Shown here piece by piece: positions 40,249-50,155 of a stretch of DNA of 64,000 nt. This stretch comes from Clostridia bacterium (lineage in GTDB: Bacteria > Bacillota > Clostridia > Oscillospirales > Oscillospiraceae). The stretch is taken from contig SAAS01000005.1 in the NCBI GenBank assembly GCA_009929315.1, forward strand, positions 1 to 64,000, in the 5' to 3' direction. A program made the translations under genes and the position numbers. The notes beneath the pieces are model-generated. The model searched no databases, was not told the DNA's origin, and saw nothing but the letters and a program-made list of their open reading frames with translations. Position 1 is the stretch's first letter, and each line of letters opens with the position of its first letter.

Positions 40249-40863
40249 TCATTCCTTTCCTTTACGCAAATCTCTTTTTTGTTTCATCTTAAACCTAAGG
40301 TAATCTATTCCAGCAGCAATTGCAATATAAAATATTTCCCAAACCTGTATTGTGGTTGTAAGCCAGATATCAATTACAGGTTTATCGCTCAAAAAGTCAA
40401 ACGAGGTTCCGATATCGCGCTCGCCGATGTCAAAAGCGCTGTCCACAAGCGGTATAAGCGAGCTTAGCACGGCAGCGGAGGCGCCGAAGCCAATCGCCGT
40501 GTTGAAGGGGTCGTCCGACGCGAAGGTGTAGCGGATACGCAGGTAGTCCACTCTAAGTTTTCGTTTTAAGCGACCCAGCGCTTTTAGCCCGATTTTTATC
40601 AGAGCGATAAGTTCCTTCTTACTGAGCGGCTTTTTCGGCGCTCCTTCCGAATCCTTTTTGGAGGGCTTGGGCTTCTTTCGCTTTTTAGATATTTTCGGTT
40701 CGCTGCGCTTTTCTTTTTTAGGGAATAATCGGATATTTAAAAATCCGACTCTTATCCCGAGAATGAGGCTCTTATCGTTAAAACCGCCGTCGATTCCCAG
40801 CGGAGTAAGCATAAGCACAGTCAGTATAAGAAGCACTATAACAAGCGTTTTCAAGGGCTCCAC
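40249..40863 (-). CDS. DUF2953 membrane protein (YtfI-like)
   Basis: A 204-residue protein with an N-terminal membrane segment (LVIVLLILTVLMLTPLGIDG), a beta-rich part, a very basic stretch (KKRKKPKPSKKD), and the DUF2953 core KIGLKALGRLKRKLRVDYLRIRYTFASDDPFNTAIGFG. Function unknown; it co-occurs with GerW in spore formers and lies between scpB and gerW here. Confidence 0.85.
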   Translation of the reverse strand: MEPLKTLVIVLLILTVLMLTPLGIDGGFNDKSLILGIRVGFLNIRLFPKKEKRSEPKISKKRKKPKPSKKDSEGAPKKPLSKKELIALIKIGLKALGRLKRKLRVDYLRIRYTFASDDPFNTAIGFGASAAVLSSLIPLVDSAFDIGERDIGTSFDFLSDKPVIDIWLTTTIQVWEIFYIAIAAGIDYLRFKMKQKRDLRKGKE

Positions 40864-40887
40864 CTCTTTCCCGCGGTAATCGCCGGT

Positions 40888-41478
40888 CTATATTCGGAGC
40901 TGTTCGTTTTCATCGGCTTTTAGTGAATCAATAACCTGAGCCAGTTTTGCAATTCCGTCGTCGCTGCTCATATCGGGCAGCTTCGGAAGCTCGGTAAGCT
41001 CGGATATGCCCATGGTGCGAAGAAAAAGGTCGGTGGTTCTATAAATAGAGGGTCTTCCCGTAACGTCAAGCTTTCCGCAGACCTCGATAAGACCGCGTTC
41101 AAGCAGAATACCCATGGTGTAGGAGCTGTCAACTCCCCTCACTTGGTCAACGTATGCTCTTGTAACGGGCTGAAAGTAAGCGCAAATTGCAAGCACCTCA
41201 AGAGCGGGCTGGCTGAGCTTGGGCGGTTTGCGGCGCTCGAGCGCGAAGGCAATGCTCTGCGCGTATTCGGGTGCACTGCATAGCTGCAGGGACTCCTCCA
41301 TGCGCACAAGGCGAATACCGCGCTGTGCAAAACTTAGTTCGTCCGCAAGCTCCTTTGCCGCTTTAAATATTTCATCCTTTGAAGCACCGAGAACAAGCGA
41401 AATACGCTCGGCCGACACCGGCTCTCCCGAAGCGAAAAGAATGGCTTCAATTGTTGACATCAGTTCACGATTATCCAT
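40888..41478 (-). CDS. scpB: Segregation and condensation protein B
   Basis: A 196-residue protein with two winged-helix domains: MSTIEAILFASGEPVSAERI at the N-terminus and KLSQPALEVLAICAYFQPVTRAYVDQVRGVDS with YRTTDLFLRTMGI later. ScpB binds ScpA and helps SMC compact and segregate the chromosome. The gene follows scpA after 15 bases. Confidence 0.95.
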   Translation of the reverse strand: MDNRELMSTIEAILFASGEPVSAERISLVLGASKDEIFKAAKELADELSFAQRGIRLVRMEESLQLCSAPEYAQSIAFALERRKPPKLSQPALEVLAICAYFQPVTRAYVDQVRGVDSSYTMGILLERGLIEVCGKLDVTGRPSIYRTTDLFLRTMGISELTELPKLPDMSSDDGIAKLAQVIDSLKADENEQLRI

Positions 41479-41493
41479 CAGTTTAATTCTTTC

Positions 41494-42282
41494 CTAATCG
41501 GAGATCAGCTCCGGTATTTCGTCTGGTACGCTGCCGCAAAGGGAAACTGTCAGCTCGCCGTCGCTTTCAAGAATTTCAAGGCTTCCCATACTGCAAAGCT
41601 CCAGAACCGAAATAAAGGTGGCGATAAGCTCCGTGCGTGATTTGCTCATTTCATAGAGCTCCTGTAGAGAATGTACCCTTCCGCTTTGAAGAAGGGCAAT
41701 AAGCTGAACGCATTTTTCACGCACTCCGAAGATTATTCGCTTTGGAACAAGCAGGGTGTTTTTTCCCGCATCTCGGCTCAATTCCCCGCGCGATATTACG
41801 GATAACAGAGCCATAAGCAGTTCCTGCGGCTCGTGGCTGTATCTGTAAGACCTGTCCCCCGTCTTAATAAGCGGCTCCGGAATTTTTGAGAACATCATGG
41901 TTCCCTGTTCCGCGGCTTTTGAAAGCTCGGGTGTTATTGCCTTTATGCTCGTGTAGGCTTCCTTGCACTTAAGCTGCTCAAGCGAAGTCATCAATTCTTC
42001 AATTTCGGATATTTCCTCCTCGGTTACAAGCAAAGTTTTTGTTTTGATGTAAACAAGGTAGGAAGCCATCTGAACAAATTCACTGGCTACGTCAAGATCC
42101 ATTTCCTGCATTTTTGTAATGTAGTCGATGTATTGACTGAGGATTTCCGAAATTTTCAGGTCGCGAATTTCAATTTTATTCTTGGAAAGAAGCATTAAAA
42201 TGAGATTCAGCGGCCCGCTGAAATCCTGCATTTCGTCCCTGCTTTTAACGATGCCCTCCAAATAAAAGGTCGGATTTTCCAT
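41494..42282 (-). CDS. scpA: Segregation and condensation protein A
   Basis: A 262-residue kleisin. It has the SMC-neck-binding N-terminus (FSGPLNLILMLLSKNKIEIRDLKISEILSQYIDYI), an acidic middle and a C-terminal winged helix binding the SMC cap (FISVLELCSMGSLEI). It completes the SMC-ScpAB condensin. Upstream is an M50 protease gene, downstream scpB. Confidence 0.95.
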   Translation of the reverse strand: MENPTFYLEGIVKSRDEMQDFSGPLNLILMLLSKNKIEIRDLKISEILSQYIDYITKMQEMDLDVASEFVQMASYLVYIKTKTLLVTEEEISEIEELMTSLEQLKCKEAYTSIKAITPELSKAAEQGTMMFSKIPEPLIKTGDRSYRYSHEPQELLMALLSVISRGELSRDAGKNTLLVPKRIIFGVREKCVQLIALLQSGRVHSLQELYEMSKSRTELIATFISVLELCSMGSLEILESDGELTVSLCGSVPDEIPELISD

Positions 42283-42329
42283 AGTGTTCCTCGCTGCGCC
42301 AAAGACGCGTAGGATTTATTATTTTTTGC

Positions 42330-43001
42330 TTATGAGATAAGTCCTGCCGACCATTGCGCAATTACGAACAGTCTGTCAAACACCCAGCCGACACCTGTCG
42401 AAAGATATGTTGATAGGCTTCCTGTCAGTATAATTACAAGCAGGATTATCATTCCGTAGCGCTCGTACTGCATGAGCTTGTAATACTGCCTTTCGGGCAG
42501 AAGCGAAAACAGAATTTTCGATCCGTCCAGAGGCGGTATCGGAAGGAGATTGAAGACGGCAAGCATGCAGCTTAAATACGCGGTGGTAAACAGCATTTGA
42601 AGCCAGACGTTTCCCAAAGCAGCGGTGTTTCCGACAGAGCCTGCCGCAAGTCCGTAAAAAAACAGAACAAACGCAGAAAGCAGAAGATTTGACACAGGCC
42701 CCGCAAGAGCAGTGACGGCCATTCCCGTTTTCGGGTTTTTAAAGTTATTCATGTTTACAGGCACGGGTTTTGCCCAGCCGAAGCCTGCAAATATCATCAT
42801 GGCAAGTCCGATAACGTCGATATGCTTAATCGGATTCAGGGTGAGTCTGCCCTCGTCCTTTGCGGTATTATCCCCCAGTTTATAGGCAACAAAGCCGTGT
42901 GAAAGCTCATGAAAGGTAATGCACAAAAGAGCGGGAATGATGATCATCAGTTTATTTGTAAGATAGCTCCAGTCAAGACCGGATAAAAAATTGTTTATAA
43001 T
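42330..43001 (-). CDS. Site-2 protease family (M50) membrane metallopeptidase, unusual start
   Basis: A polytopic protein with zinc motif HELSHG and a second ligand region in NLLPIPPLDGSKIL, matching the short M50B proteins that lie beside scpA in Firmicutes. The predicted promoter (43048-43076) and GGAGG at 43005-43009 imply a start at ATT 43001 or ATA 42998, since no ATG, GTG or TTG lies at proper distance. Alternatively a leaderless ATG at 43040 adds 13 residues. The predicted substrate is unknown. Confidence 0.85.
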   Translation of the reverse strand: MINNFLSGLDWSYLTNKLMIIIPALLCITFHELSHGFVAYKLGDNTAKDEGRLTLNPIKHIDVIGLAMMIFAGFGWAKPVPVNMNNFKNPKTGMAVTALAGPVSNLLLSAFVLFFYGLAAGSVGNTAALGNVWLQMLFTTAYLSCMLAVFNLLPIPPLDGSKILFSLLPERQYYKLMQYERYGMIILLVIILTGSLSTYLSTGVGWVFDRLFVIAQWSAGLIS

Positions 43002-43047
43002 AAAACCTCCAAATTTTCGTCGCGCGGTGTGTATCCACATTTTTGCC

Positions 43048-43076
43048 ATTATATCAATTTTAACCGAAAAATACAA
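43048..43076 (-). promoter_or_regulatory. Sigma-A promoter of the M50-scpA-scpB unit
   Basis: TTGTAT (complement of 43071-43076), 17-base spacer, TATAAT (complement of 43048-43053). Transcription would start near 43041, downstream of any longer reading of the M50 gene. Confidence 0.7.
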
Positions 43077-43080
43077 GTGT

Positions 43081-43131
43081 GGGACGGAAAAGTCTATTGC
43101 GGCAAAAATGGCCGAACATTCCTTCCGTCCC
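43081..43131. terminator. Inverted repeat after the tautomerase gene
   Basis: GGGACGGAA (43081-43089) and TTCCGTCCC (43123-43131) form a nine-base stem around a long loop with an inner GGC/GCC pair. A T-rich run follows only on the plus strand, so its role as leftward terminator is uncertain. Confidence 0.45.
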
Positions 43132-43139
43132 CTTTTATT

Positions 43140-43523
43140 TTACTTTTTATACTGGAGCTGCATTCGGCTTGCCTGCTCTCCTCTGAGCCCCCAGTTCTCA
43201 AGAGGCGGCTCATTGATGATAATATAAATATCATTCGGTGCAATTGAAAGACGCTCGCCCAACAGGCGCGTTATCTGGAATATTGCGCTTTCTTTCATTT
43301 CGCTGCTTCTACCCGGGAAAAAGGTCAGCTCAATCAGCGTAATATTCTCGCTCACAGTTTTCCTGTGTTCAAAGTTCTCCGGTTTCAGCTCATAAAGCCG
43401 CTGAAATCTGTCGTCGTCGGGTATTCCGAGCGATAGCACCAGAGCGTCGTGAACGCTCTGTAACAGAACTGCCTTGTATTCCGGAGTTTTCCCTTCGATT
43501 ATCTCGAGCTTTACAAAGGGCAT
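43140..43523 (-). CDS. Tautomerase-family protein
   Basis: A 127-residue protein whose second residue is the catalytic Pro (MPFVKLEIIEGKTPEYKAVL) as in the 4-oxalocrotonate tautomerase/MIF superfamily. The core LIELTFFPGRSSEMKESAIFQITRLLGERLSIAPNDIYIIINEPP has the typical second half, including ENWG. The family performs keto-enol tautomerisation or dehalogenation; its substrate here is unknown. It is next to engB, 42 bases downstream. Confidence 0.82.
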   Translation of the reverse strand: MPFVKLEIIEGKTPEYKAVLLQSVHDALVLSLGIPDDDRFQRLYELKPENFEHRKTVSENITLIELTFFPGRSSEMKESAIFQITRLLGERLSIAPNDIYIIINEPPLENWGLRGEQASRMQLQYKK

Positions 43524-43565
43524 ATAAATCGCCTCCCAAAAATACTGATTGCATGCATATTTACG

Positions 43566-44150
43566 CTATTTAATGAAGCTCATTATCTCGCTCATAAGCT
43601 CCGCGCTGCCGGTTCCCTTTTCCGCCGAAAACAGGATAACCCTAAGCTCCTCGGGCAGCTGTAAGGTTTCGCGAATAAGTTCAACATTCGGCTCCATTTC
43701 GCTTTTTTTAAGTTTGTCGCATTTGTTTGCCAGAACAATAAAGGGACAACCCGTGGATAAAAACCAGCCGGCCATAGTAATGTCGTCCGCCGTGGGTTTG
43801 TGGCGCGCGTCAACTATCATAATGCCGAGGCTGATTAACTCAGCTCTTGAAAAGAACGCCTCCATCAAAGCGCTCCAGCGCTCCTTCTCCGTCTTTGAAA
43901 CCTTTGCGAAGCCGTAACCCGGCAGGTCAACGAAGTAGGCCTTGCGGTCAATAAGAAAATAGTTCACATGCACCGTTTTCCCCGGCGAAGCGCCCACGCG
44001 GGCGAAGTTTTTTCTGTTGAGCAGCCTGTTAATAATCGAGGACTTTCCGACATTTGACTTGCCGGCAAAAACGATGGTCGGCTGGCTTCCCGAAATAAAG
44101 TCCTTCGGGCTTGCGGCTGATTTCACAAATTCTGTGTTGTTTATATTCAT
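43566..44150 (-). CDS. engB: Ribosome biogenesis GTP-binding protein EngB/YsxC
   Basis: A 194-residue GTPase with G1 FAGKSNVGKSSIINRLL, switch I KNFARVGASPGKTVHVNYFLID, G3 VDLPGYGFAKVS and G4 LANKCDKL. It acts in late 50S assembly. Its position directly after lon is the same as in Bacillus (lonA-ysxC). Confidence 0.96.
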   Translation of the reverse strand: MNINNTEFVKSAASPKDFISGSQPTIVFAGKSNVGKSSIINRLLNRKNFARVGASPGKTVHVNYFLIDRKAYFVDLPGYGFAKVSKTEKERWSALMEAFFSRAELISLGIMIVDARHKPTADDITMAGWFLSTGCPFIVLANKCDKLKKSEMEPNVELIRETLQLPEELRVILFSAEKGTGSAELMSEIMSFIK

Positions 44151-44160
44151 TTTTTCCCTG

Positions 44161-46590
44161 CTATTGCCTTAGGTTTGACGAGCAAACCGGCGTTTTTGTG
44201 TCGATAATCGGTGAATCCGTATTCTCTGCGGCATCATTTTTAACGGAAAAGTCGATTCTGCGGTTGAGCGCAACGTCCAAGACTTTATCGATATGGTCAG
44301 TCACCACAAAGTTAAGCGCGGCGCGGACAGTCTGGTCGATTTCCTGCAAATCCTTTTCGTTCTCAAGCGGAATGATAACAGTCTTAATACCCGAACGCAG
44401 AGCCGCCATTGTTTTTTCACGCAGACCGCCAATCGGCATAACTCTGCCGCGAAGTGAAATTTCACCAGTCATTGCAACGTCACGTCGAACGGGTGTGCCT
44501 GTGAGTGCCGAGATTACCGCCATACAAATTGTTATTCCTGCGGAGGGTCCGTCCTTCGGAATCGCGCCCTCGGGGAAATGGATGTGGATATCCTTCGTCT
44601 TGTAAAAATCATGTGCTATTCCCAGAACCTCGGTTCTGCTGCGGATATAGGTAACCGCGGCTCTCGCCGATTCCTTCATAACATCTCCCAGATTTCCCGT
44701 CAGCTCAAGGTTGCCGCTGCCGTCAAGAACGCTTGCCTCAACGTCGAGCACCGTTCCGCCCGCGCTGGTCCACGCAAGACCGCGCACAAGACCGATTTCG
44801 TCGGCAGGCGCAAGAACATCAGGCTTGAATTTCGCAGGACCGAGGAGCGTTTCGAGCATGCCCGCCTTGAGCTTAACGGTTTTGCATTCGCCGTCGGCAA
44901 TCATTCTTGCGGCCTTGCGGCAGACGGAAGCAAGCTCGCGCTCAAGGTTGCGAACTCCCGATTCCCTTGTGAAAAGAGTGATGAGCTCCCTTATCGCATC
45001 ATCGCTGAGCTTAAGCTGAACCGCGGAAAGTCCGTGCTTTTTGCGCTGCTTCGGAAGAAGGTGGCGCTTTGCGATTTCAAGCTTCTCCTCATCTGTGTAG
45101 CTACTTAGCTCTATTACCTCCATTCTGTCGAGCAAAGCTCTCGGAATGGTTTCCGTAGTGTTCGCGGTTGTGATGAACATTGTGTCGGACAGGTTAAACG
45201 GAATTTCGATGTAGTGGTCGCGGAAGCTGTGGTTTTGCTCAAAATCCAGAGCTTCCAGCAGCGCCGCAGCGGGGTCTCCGCGATAATCGCTCGAGAGCTT
45301 ATCGATTTCATCCAGAAGCATAAGCGGATTGGAGCTTTTTGCCTGTTCAAGCCCGGCGATAATTCTGCCGGGCATCGCCCCGACATAGGTTTTGCGGTGT
45401 CCGCGAATTTCGGCTTCGTCGTGCACGCCGCCAAGCGAAATTCTCGTAAATTTGCGGTTTGTCGCCTTCGCGACGCTCATCGCGATACTGGTCTTTCCCG
45501 TTCCGGGAGGCCCGACAAGGCACAGAACCGTACCCTTCAGATTAGGGGCAAGCTGCTTAACGGCAAGATATTCGATGATGCGCCCCTTGACCTTATCCAA
45601 GCCGAAATGGTCCTCGTCCAGAATCTTTCGCGCTTTGACTATATCGATACATTCCGCGGTCTTTTTGTTCCACGGAAGTTCAAGGCAAGTATCCAGATAG
45701 TTTCTGATTACCGCGCTCTCCGATGAGCCCAAGGGCTGTTTTGACAGGCGCGAAACCTCTTTGAGAAGCTTTTCTGTAATTTCCTCAGACAGCTTGAGCG
45801 AGTAAATCTTCTTACGGTATTCATGGAAGTCTTCGGTGCTGTCGTCGAAATCTCCAAGCTCCGCCTGAATCAGCTTGAGCTGTTCGCGCAGGAAAAACTC
45901 CTTCTGCGATTTTGACATCTGGTCATGCGTGCGCTCCGCCAAGTCCTGTTCGATGGATAAAACTGCGATTTCGCGCGCTAAAAAGCGGTTTAATAGCTGA
46001 ACTCTGTGCAGAGGCGCAAGCTCTTCTAAAAGAGCCTGCTTTTTTTCGGGCTTCATGTAGATATTCTGGGCGATAAAGTCCGCAACATAGCCCGGCTTAT
46101 CGGAGTCCGCAATTTTTGTCATAAGCTCAGGGGGCAGCGCGCCGAAGAGATGTGCATAGTCATCGAAAAGCGATAGGCACTGTCTTATCAGCGCCTCTGC
46201 TTTTGCGGAAGAATACTTGGCGTCACTATCCTCGACAACCGCAACATCAGCGAAGTAGAAATCTTCCTTAACCTCAAAACGCTTGATTCTGGCTCGCTTT
46301 AGTCCCTCCACGAGAACGCGCACGCCCTCAGTTCCGGGAATACGCAGCAACTGCTTTACCCTACAAATTGTGCCGATGGTGTAAAGGTCGCTCTCCTCCG
46401 GAACTTCTTTTGTAATGTCGCGCTGTGCAACAATAAAAATCATTCTGGTCGTTTCGAGTGCGCAGCTCAGGGCTGCAACGGATTTTGGTCTGATGACATC
46501 AAAATTTATGAGCATTCCGGGGAAAACGGAAAGCCCGCGCATCGGCAGCAAGGGATAACCCGAGCTGTTTGCTTTGTTATTTTCGTTCAT
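44161..46590 (-). CDS. lon: ATP-dependent protease Lon
   Basis: The ATG at 46590 lies after AAAGGAGGAAAAG; the longer reading to 46644 crosses a terminator. The 809-residue protein has the N-terminal substrate domain (LPMRGLSVFPGMLINFDV), Walker A GPPGTGKT, Walker B LMLLDEIDKL, and the peptidase Ser-Lys dyad (Ser in KDGPSAGITIC, Lys in GGLREKTMAA). It degrades misfolded and regulatory proteins. It follows clpX and precedes engB. Confidence 0.96.
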   Translation of the reverse strand: MNENNKANSSGYPLLPMRGLSVFPGMLINFDVIRPKSVAALSCALETTRMIFIVAQRDITKEVPEESDLYTIGTICRVKQLLRIPGTEGVRVLVEGLKRARIKRFEVKEDFYFADVAVVEDSDAKYSSAKAEALIRQCLSLFDDYAHLFGALPPELMTKIADSDKPGYVADFIAQNIYMKPEKKQALLEELAPLHRVQLLNRFLAREIAVLSIEQDLAERTHDQMSKSQKEFFLREQLKLIQAELGDFDDSTEDFHEYRKKIYSLKLSEEITEKLLKEVSRLSKQPLGSSESAVIRNYLDTCLELPWNKKTAECIDIVKARKILDEDHFGLDKVKGRIIEYLAVKQLAPNLKGTVLCLVGPPGTGKTSIAMSVAKATNRKFTRISLGGVHDEAEIRGHRKTYVGAMPGRIIAGLEQAKSSNPLMLLDEIDKLSSDYRGDPAAALLEALDFEQNHSFRDHYIEIPFNLSDTMFITTANTTETIPRALLDRMEVIELSSYTDEEKLEIAKRHLLPKQRKKHGLSAVQLKLSDDAIRELITLFTRESGVRNLERELASVCRKAARMIADGECKTVKLKAGMLETLLGPAKFKPDVLAPADEIGLVRGLAWTSAGGTVLDVEASVLDGSGNLELTGNLGDVMKESARAAVTYIRSRTEVLGIAHDFYKTKDIHIHFPEGAIPKDGPSAGITICMAVISALTGTPVRRDVAMTGEISLRGRVMPIGGLREKTMAALRSGIKTVIIPLENEKDLQEIDQTVRAALNFVVTDHIDKVLDVALNRRIDFSVKNDAAENTDSPIIDTKTPVCSSNLRQ

Positions 46591-46614
46591 ACTTTTCCTC
46601 CTTTCGAGGGTGCT

Positions 46615-46641
46615 GAAAAAGCCGCATAGAATGCGGCTTTT
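46615..46641 (-). terminator. Terminator between clpX and lon
   Basis: Perfect 11-base stem (46617-46627 with 46631-46641), AGA loop, followed on the minus strand by a short T-run. It separates the clpP-clpX unit from lon. Confidence 0.85.
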
Positions 46642-46683
46642 CATATTTGCTAAACTGCGTCTGCCCCGTTCTATACACAGACT

Positions 46684-47964
46684 TTAGCTCTGTGAGGAAG
46701 CCATCTTGCGAATAACCATCGGCGAAATACCGTTTCTCACACAGTCGGCGGTAACTATGACCTGACTAATGGTCGGGTCCGAAGGAACCTCAAACATAAT
46801 TTCCGTCATAATTGTTTCCATTACGCTGCGCAGTCCGCGTGCCCCGATTTCCATTTTGATAGCCTTGTCGGCTATCGCCTCAAGCGCTTCTTCCTCAAAT
46901 ACGAGCTCAACATTGTCGTAATTGAGCAGTGCCTTATACTGACGGGTAAGAGCATTTTTAGGCTCTTTGAGAATTCTTATCAAATCCTCACGCTTAAGTG
47001 AGTTAAGCGGAACGATGACCGGCAAACGTCCGATAAGCTCGGGAATAATCCCGAATTTAAGCAGGTCGTGCGACTGGATTTCCTGCATAATAGCGCCGGT
47101 ATCGCGGTCTGACTTGCCCTTAATCTCAGCACCGAAGCCGATGCTCTTTCTGTCAAGACGATTTTCGATAATCTTTTCGATTCCGTCAAAAGCGCCGCCG
47201 CAAATAAACAGAATCTTTGTTGTGTCGACTTTTATAAATTCCTGATGCGGGTGTTTTCTGCCGCCTTGGGGCGGAACATTTGCGACTGTGCCCTCAAGAA
47301 TCTTTAGCAGTGCCTGCTGAACGCCCTCTCCGGATACATCGCGGGTAATCGAGGTGTTCTCACTTTTGCGGGAAATTTTGTCCATTTCATCGATGTAGAT
47401 AATGCCGTGTTCGGCCTTTTCAACATCAAAATCTGCCGCCTGGAGGAGCCTGAGCAGAATATTTTCAACATCCTCACCCACGTATCCCGCCTCGGTCAGT
47501 GTTGTCGCGTCCGCAATCGCAAACGGAACGTCCAGCACTCTTGCCATGGTCTGGGCAAAAAGTGTTTTGCCGCTGCCTGTGGGACCGATAAGAAGTATGT
47601 TGCTCTTCTGGAGGTCCACGTCGCCGTTATCACCGTGCAGAACTCTTTTGTAATGATTGTAAACCGCGACGGCAAGCGCAACCTTTGCTTTATCCTGTCC
47701 GATGATATAGTCATCCAACACTTTTTTAATGTCAACGGGACGAGGAAGGCTGCCGTTTTTTAGGCTCTTGCTGTTAACTAAGCCCTGGGCTGATGTTATG
47801 CTGCTGCTTTTGGGGTCAAAACCCTCGTCAACAATGCTCATGCAAAGGCGAACACACTCGTCGCATATATATGAGCCGTTGCCTGCAATCATGCGTTCAA
47901 CCAAAGACTGTGGCTTGCCGCAGAAGCTGCAGCGGATATTCTTACTATCTTCAAATTTTGACAT
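46684..47964 (-). CDS. clpX: ClpX ATPase subunit of ClpXP
   Basis: A 426-residue AAA+ unfoldase. The N-terminal zinc finger has CSFCGK and CDEC; Walker A is GPTGSGKT, Walker [11 protein letters not shown], with sensor and arginine-finger regions ([10 protein letters not shown]) intact. The [14 protein letters not shown] stretch precedes an IGFGAE-type loop region; IGF is the usual ClpP-docking tripeptide. It lies 36 bases after clpP. Confidence 0.97.
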   Translation of the reverse strand: MSKFEDSKNIRCSFCGKPQSLVERMIAGNGSYICDECVRLCMSIVDEGFDPKSSSITSAQGLVNSKSLKNGSLPRPVDIKKVLDDYIIGQDKAKVALAVAVYNHYKRVLHGDNGDVDLQKSNILLIGPTGSGKTLFAQTMARVLDVPFAIADATTLTEAGYVGEDVENILLRLLQAADFDVEKAEHGIIYIDEMDKISRKSENTSITRDVSGEGVQQALLKILEGTVANVPPQGGRKHPHQEFIKVDTTKILFICGGAFDGIEKIIENRLDRKSIGFGAEIKGKSDRDTGAIMQEIQSHDLLKFGIIPELIGRLPVIVPLNSLKREDLIRILKEPKNALTRQYKALLNYDNVELVFEEEALEAIADKAIKMEIGARGLRSVMETIMTEIMFEVPSDPTISQVIVTADCVRNGISPMVIRKMASSQS

Positions 47965-48000
47965 AACTACCCCATTAAAACAATTTGCTCAGAAAACACC

Positions 48001-48582
48001 TCAGCGCTTGTACATAATCTTATCTATGATACCGTATTCGACCGCTTCCTCAGCCGACATAAAATTGTCGCGTTCGGTATCTGCGGTTATTACTTCTATT
48101 GGCTTGCCGGTTCTCTCGGCGAGTATCTGGTTCATGCGCTTTTTTATGGTTTCCAGCCTCTTGAGGTGAATAGCCATGTCGGTAATCTGTCCCTGAGTGC
48201 CTGCGGACGGCTGATGAATCATAATCTCGGAATTGGGCAGAGCATATCTTTTGCCCTTTGCCCCCGCCGCGAGAAGAAACGCGCCCATTGATGCTCCAAG
48301 ACCAATGCAAATTGTTGAAACGTCACACTTGATGTATTGCATAGTGTCATAAATGGCCATTCCGGAGGTAATGCTTCCGCCGGGGCTGTTGATGTAGAAC
48401 TGAATGTCCTTATCCGGGTCCTGAGCCTCAAGGAAAAGAAGCTGGGCGACGATAAGACTTGCGGTGGTGTCATTTACTTCCTCTGAGAGCATAACGATAC
48501 GGTCGTTAAGAAGTCTTGAAAAAATATCATAGGAACGTTCTCCACGAGAGGTTTGCTCAACAACATACGGTACTAAACTCAT
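48001..48582 (-). CDS. clpP: ClpP proteolytic subunit
   Basis: A 193-residue serine protease with all catalytic parts: Ser in [11 protein letters not shown], His in [13 protein letters not shown] and Asp in [12 protein letters not shown]. The start [25 protein letters not shown] is canonical, with AGGAGA upstream. It forms the ClpXP degradation chamber with the next gene product. Confidence 0.97.
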   Translation of the reverse strand: MSLVPYVVEQTSRGERSYDIFSRLLNDRIVMLSEEVNDTTASLIVAQLLFLEAQDPDKDIQFYINSPGGSITSGMAIYDTMQYIKCDVSTICIGLGASMGAFLLAAGAKGKRYALPNSEIMIHQPSAGTQGQITDMAIHLKRLETIKKRMNQILAERTGKPIEVITADTERDNFMSAEEAVEYGIIDKIMYKR

Positions 48583-48633
48583 AATAGTTCTCCTTTTATA
48601 AAAATTTTATCTAAAAGAAGATACCCATTTAAT

Positions 48634-48674
48634 CAGGTAAGTATTCTCCCAAGTAACGTTGGGAAGCTCACCTG
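48634..48674 (-). repeat. Nested inverted repeats between tig and clpP
   Basis: CAGGT/ACCTG (48634-48638 and 48670-48674) enclose TCCCAA-GTAACG-TTGGGA (48647-48664). No T-run follows, and no CtsR or CIRCE heat-shock operator is visible in this 124-base gap. Confidence 0.4.
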
Positions 48675-48707
48675 CCGTTACTGCCGATAAGCAATAAAAT
48701 GCTGGTA

Positions 48708-50084
48708 TTACTCGGCAGCAGCTTCGCTTTGGGCGTCTGCTTTCTTAGCGGTTTTCTTTGCCGGTGATTTCTTGGCCGGCTTCTCTTCCTTTGCTTCCTC
48801 GGTTACGGGAGCTGTCGGAACGGCGGTGCTCATGATGAGATCGCTCGCCTTCTTTTTCTTCATGTCCTCGGCCATAGCTTCCGAAGGAACCATCTCTTTA
48901 ATCTGCTCGACAGTTGCGTGGTAGGCAGCGGCAATATCTGCAATCGCCTTGTCAACGTCTTCATCAGAAACTTCAATGTTCTCAGCCTTGGCAACGGCTG
49001 TAAGAAGAATATCGGTTCTGACCTGTGCTTCGGCCTGCGGTTTGAGCATATTCTGGAACGCAACGGGATCCATTCCGCTCATTCGCATATACTCCTCAAG
49101 ACGCATCCCGCGTGACATGAGGTTGCGGTCATACTCATTTATCATCTCACCCATGCGCTCTTCAATCATAGCGGTGGGAACATCGCACTTCATGTTTTCA
49201 ACGGCCTTCTGCATGACAACATAGCCGAAGTCCTCGTCAACAGCCTTTTTGCGTGAATCGACAAGCTGCTCAAATATAGCTTTTCTGTACTCTTCAAGCG
49301 ATTCAAACTCCGAAACATCCTTGGCAAATTCATCGTCTGCCGCGGGAAGCTCAAGCTCCGTGATTTCATGGATTTTCACTTTGAAAACGACTGCCTTTCC
49401 GGCAAGTCCTTCGTGATAGTCCTCGGGGAAGGTAATATCAATATCCTTTTCGTCACCGATTTTCATGCCGACGAGTTGGTCTTCAAAACCGGGAACGAAC
49501 TGACCGCTGCCAAGTTCAAGCTCAGCGCCCTCGGCCTTTCCGCCGTCGAAACGGGTGCCGTCAAGATAGCCGTCATAGTCCATAGTAACGGTGTCGCCCA
49601 GCTTTGCAGCACGATCAACGGAGAGCTTGCGGGCATTGCGCTTACGGATTTCGTCTATATATTCATCGACCTGTGCGTCGGTAATGCTAATTTCTTCTCT
49701 GGGTGCTTCAATTCCCTTGTAAAGGCCAAGCTCCACCTCGGGGTAAAGAGCGCTTTCAAACGCCAGAGTCAGCGCCTTATCGTCGCTTACGTCAGCCGCA
49801 GTAATATTCGGACGTCCGACAACATTCAGGTCGTTTTCTTCAACGCCTTTGGAGAAGGCATTAGGCGAGATTTCTTCGATTGCATCTTCATAGAAGACGC
49901 TTGCGCCGTACATTCCTTCAATAACCATTCTCGGTGCTTTGCCTTTGCGGAATCCGGGTACGGAAACCTTGCTTCTATTCTTCTGATAAGCGCTGCCTAC
50001 AGCCTGTTCAAATTCGTCCTTGTCTACTTCAACCTGAAAGGTGACAAGATTACCATCTTTCTTTTCTACGTTTTTGACGATCAT
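48708..50084 (-). CDS. tig: Trigger factor chaperone
   Basis: A 458-residue protein with the ribosome-binding domain containing VPGFRKGKAPRMVIE, a FKBP-type isomerase domain (GDTVTMDYDGYLDGTRFDGGKAEG) and the C-terminal chaperone arms. The last ~35 residues are a Lys/Ala/Pro/Glu-rich tail, longer than usual. It shields nascent chains at the ribosome. It heads the tig-clpP-clpX series; AGGAGG precedes the ATG. Confidence 0.96.
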   Translation of the reverse strand: MIVKNVEKKDGNLVTFQVEVDKDEFEQAVGSAYQKNRSKVSVPGFRKGKAPRMVIEGMYGASVFYEDAIEEISPNAFSKGVEENDLNVVGRPNITAADVSDDKALTLAFESALYPEVELGLYKGIEAPREEISITDAQVDEYIDEIRKRNARKLSVDRAAKLGDTVTMDYDGYLDGTRFDGGKAEGAELELGSGQFVPGFEDQLVGMKIGDEKDIDITFPEDYHEGLAGKAVVFKVKIHEITELELPAADDEFAKDVSEFESLEEYRKAIFEQLVDSRKKAVDEDFGYVVMQKAVENMKCDVPTAMIEERMGEMINEYDRNLMSRGMRLEEYMRMSGMDPVAFQNMLKPQAEAQVRTDILLTAVAKAENIEVSDEDVDKAIADIAAAYHATVEQIKEMVPSEAMAEDMKKKKASDLIMSTAVPTAPVTEEAKEEKPAKKSPAKKTAKKADAQSEAAAE

Positions 50085-50155
50085 TAAGTTTTTTCCTCCT
50101 AAAAATTACACCGGAATCGCGATTTATTCCGATAATGTCAAATTACATAAGCTGT

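Noticed and set aside
49368..50087. 239-codon plus-strand ORF opposite tig
   Set aside because: Antisense shadow; trigger factor motifs are unambiguous.
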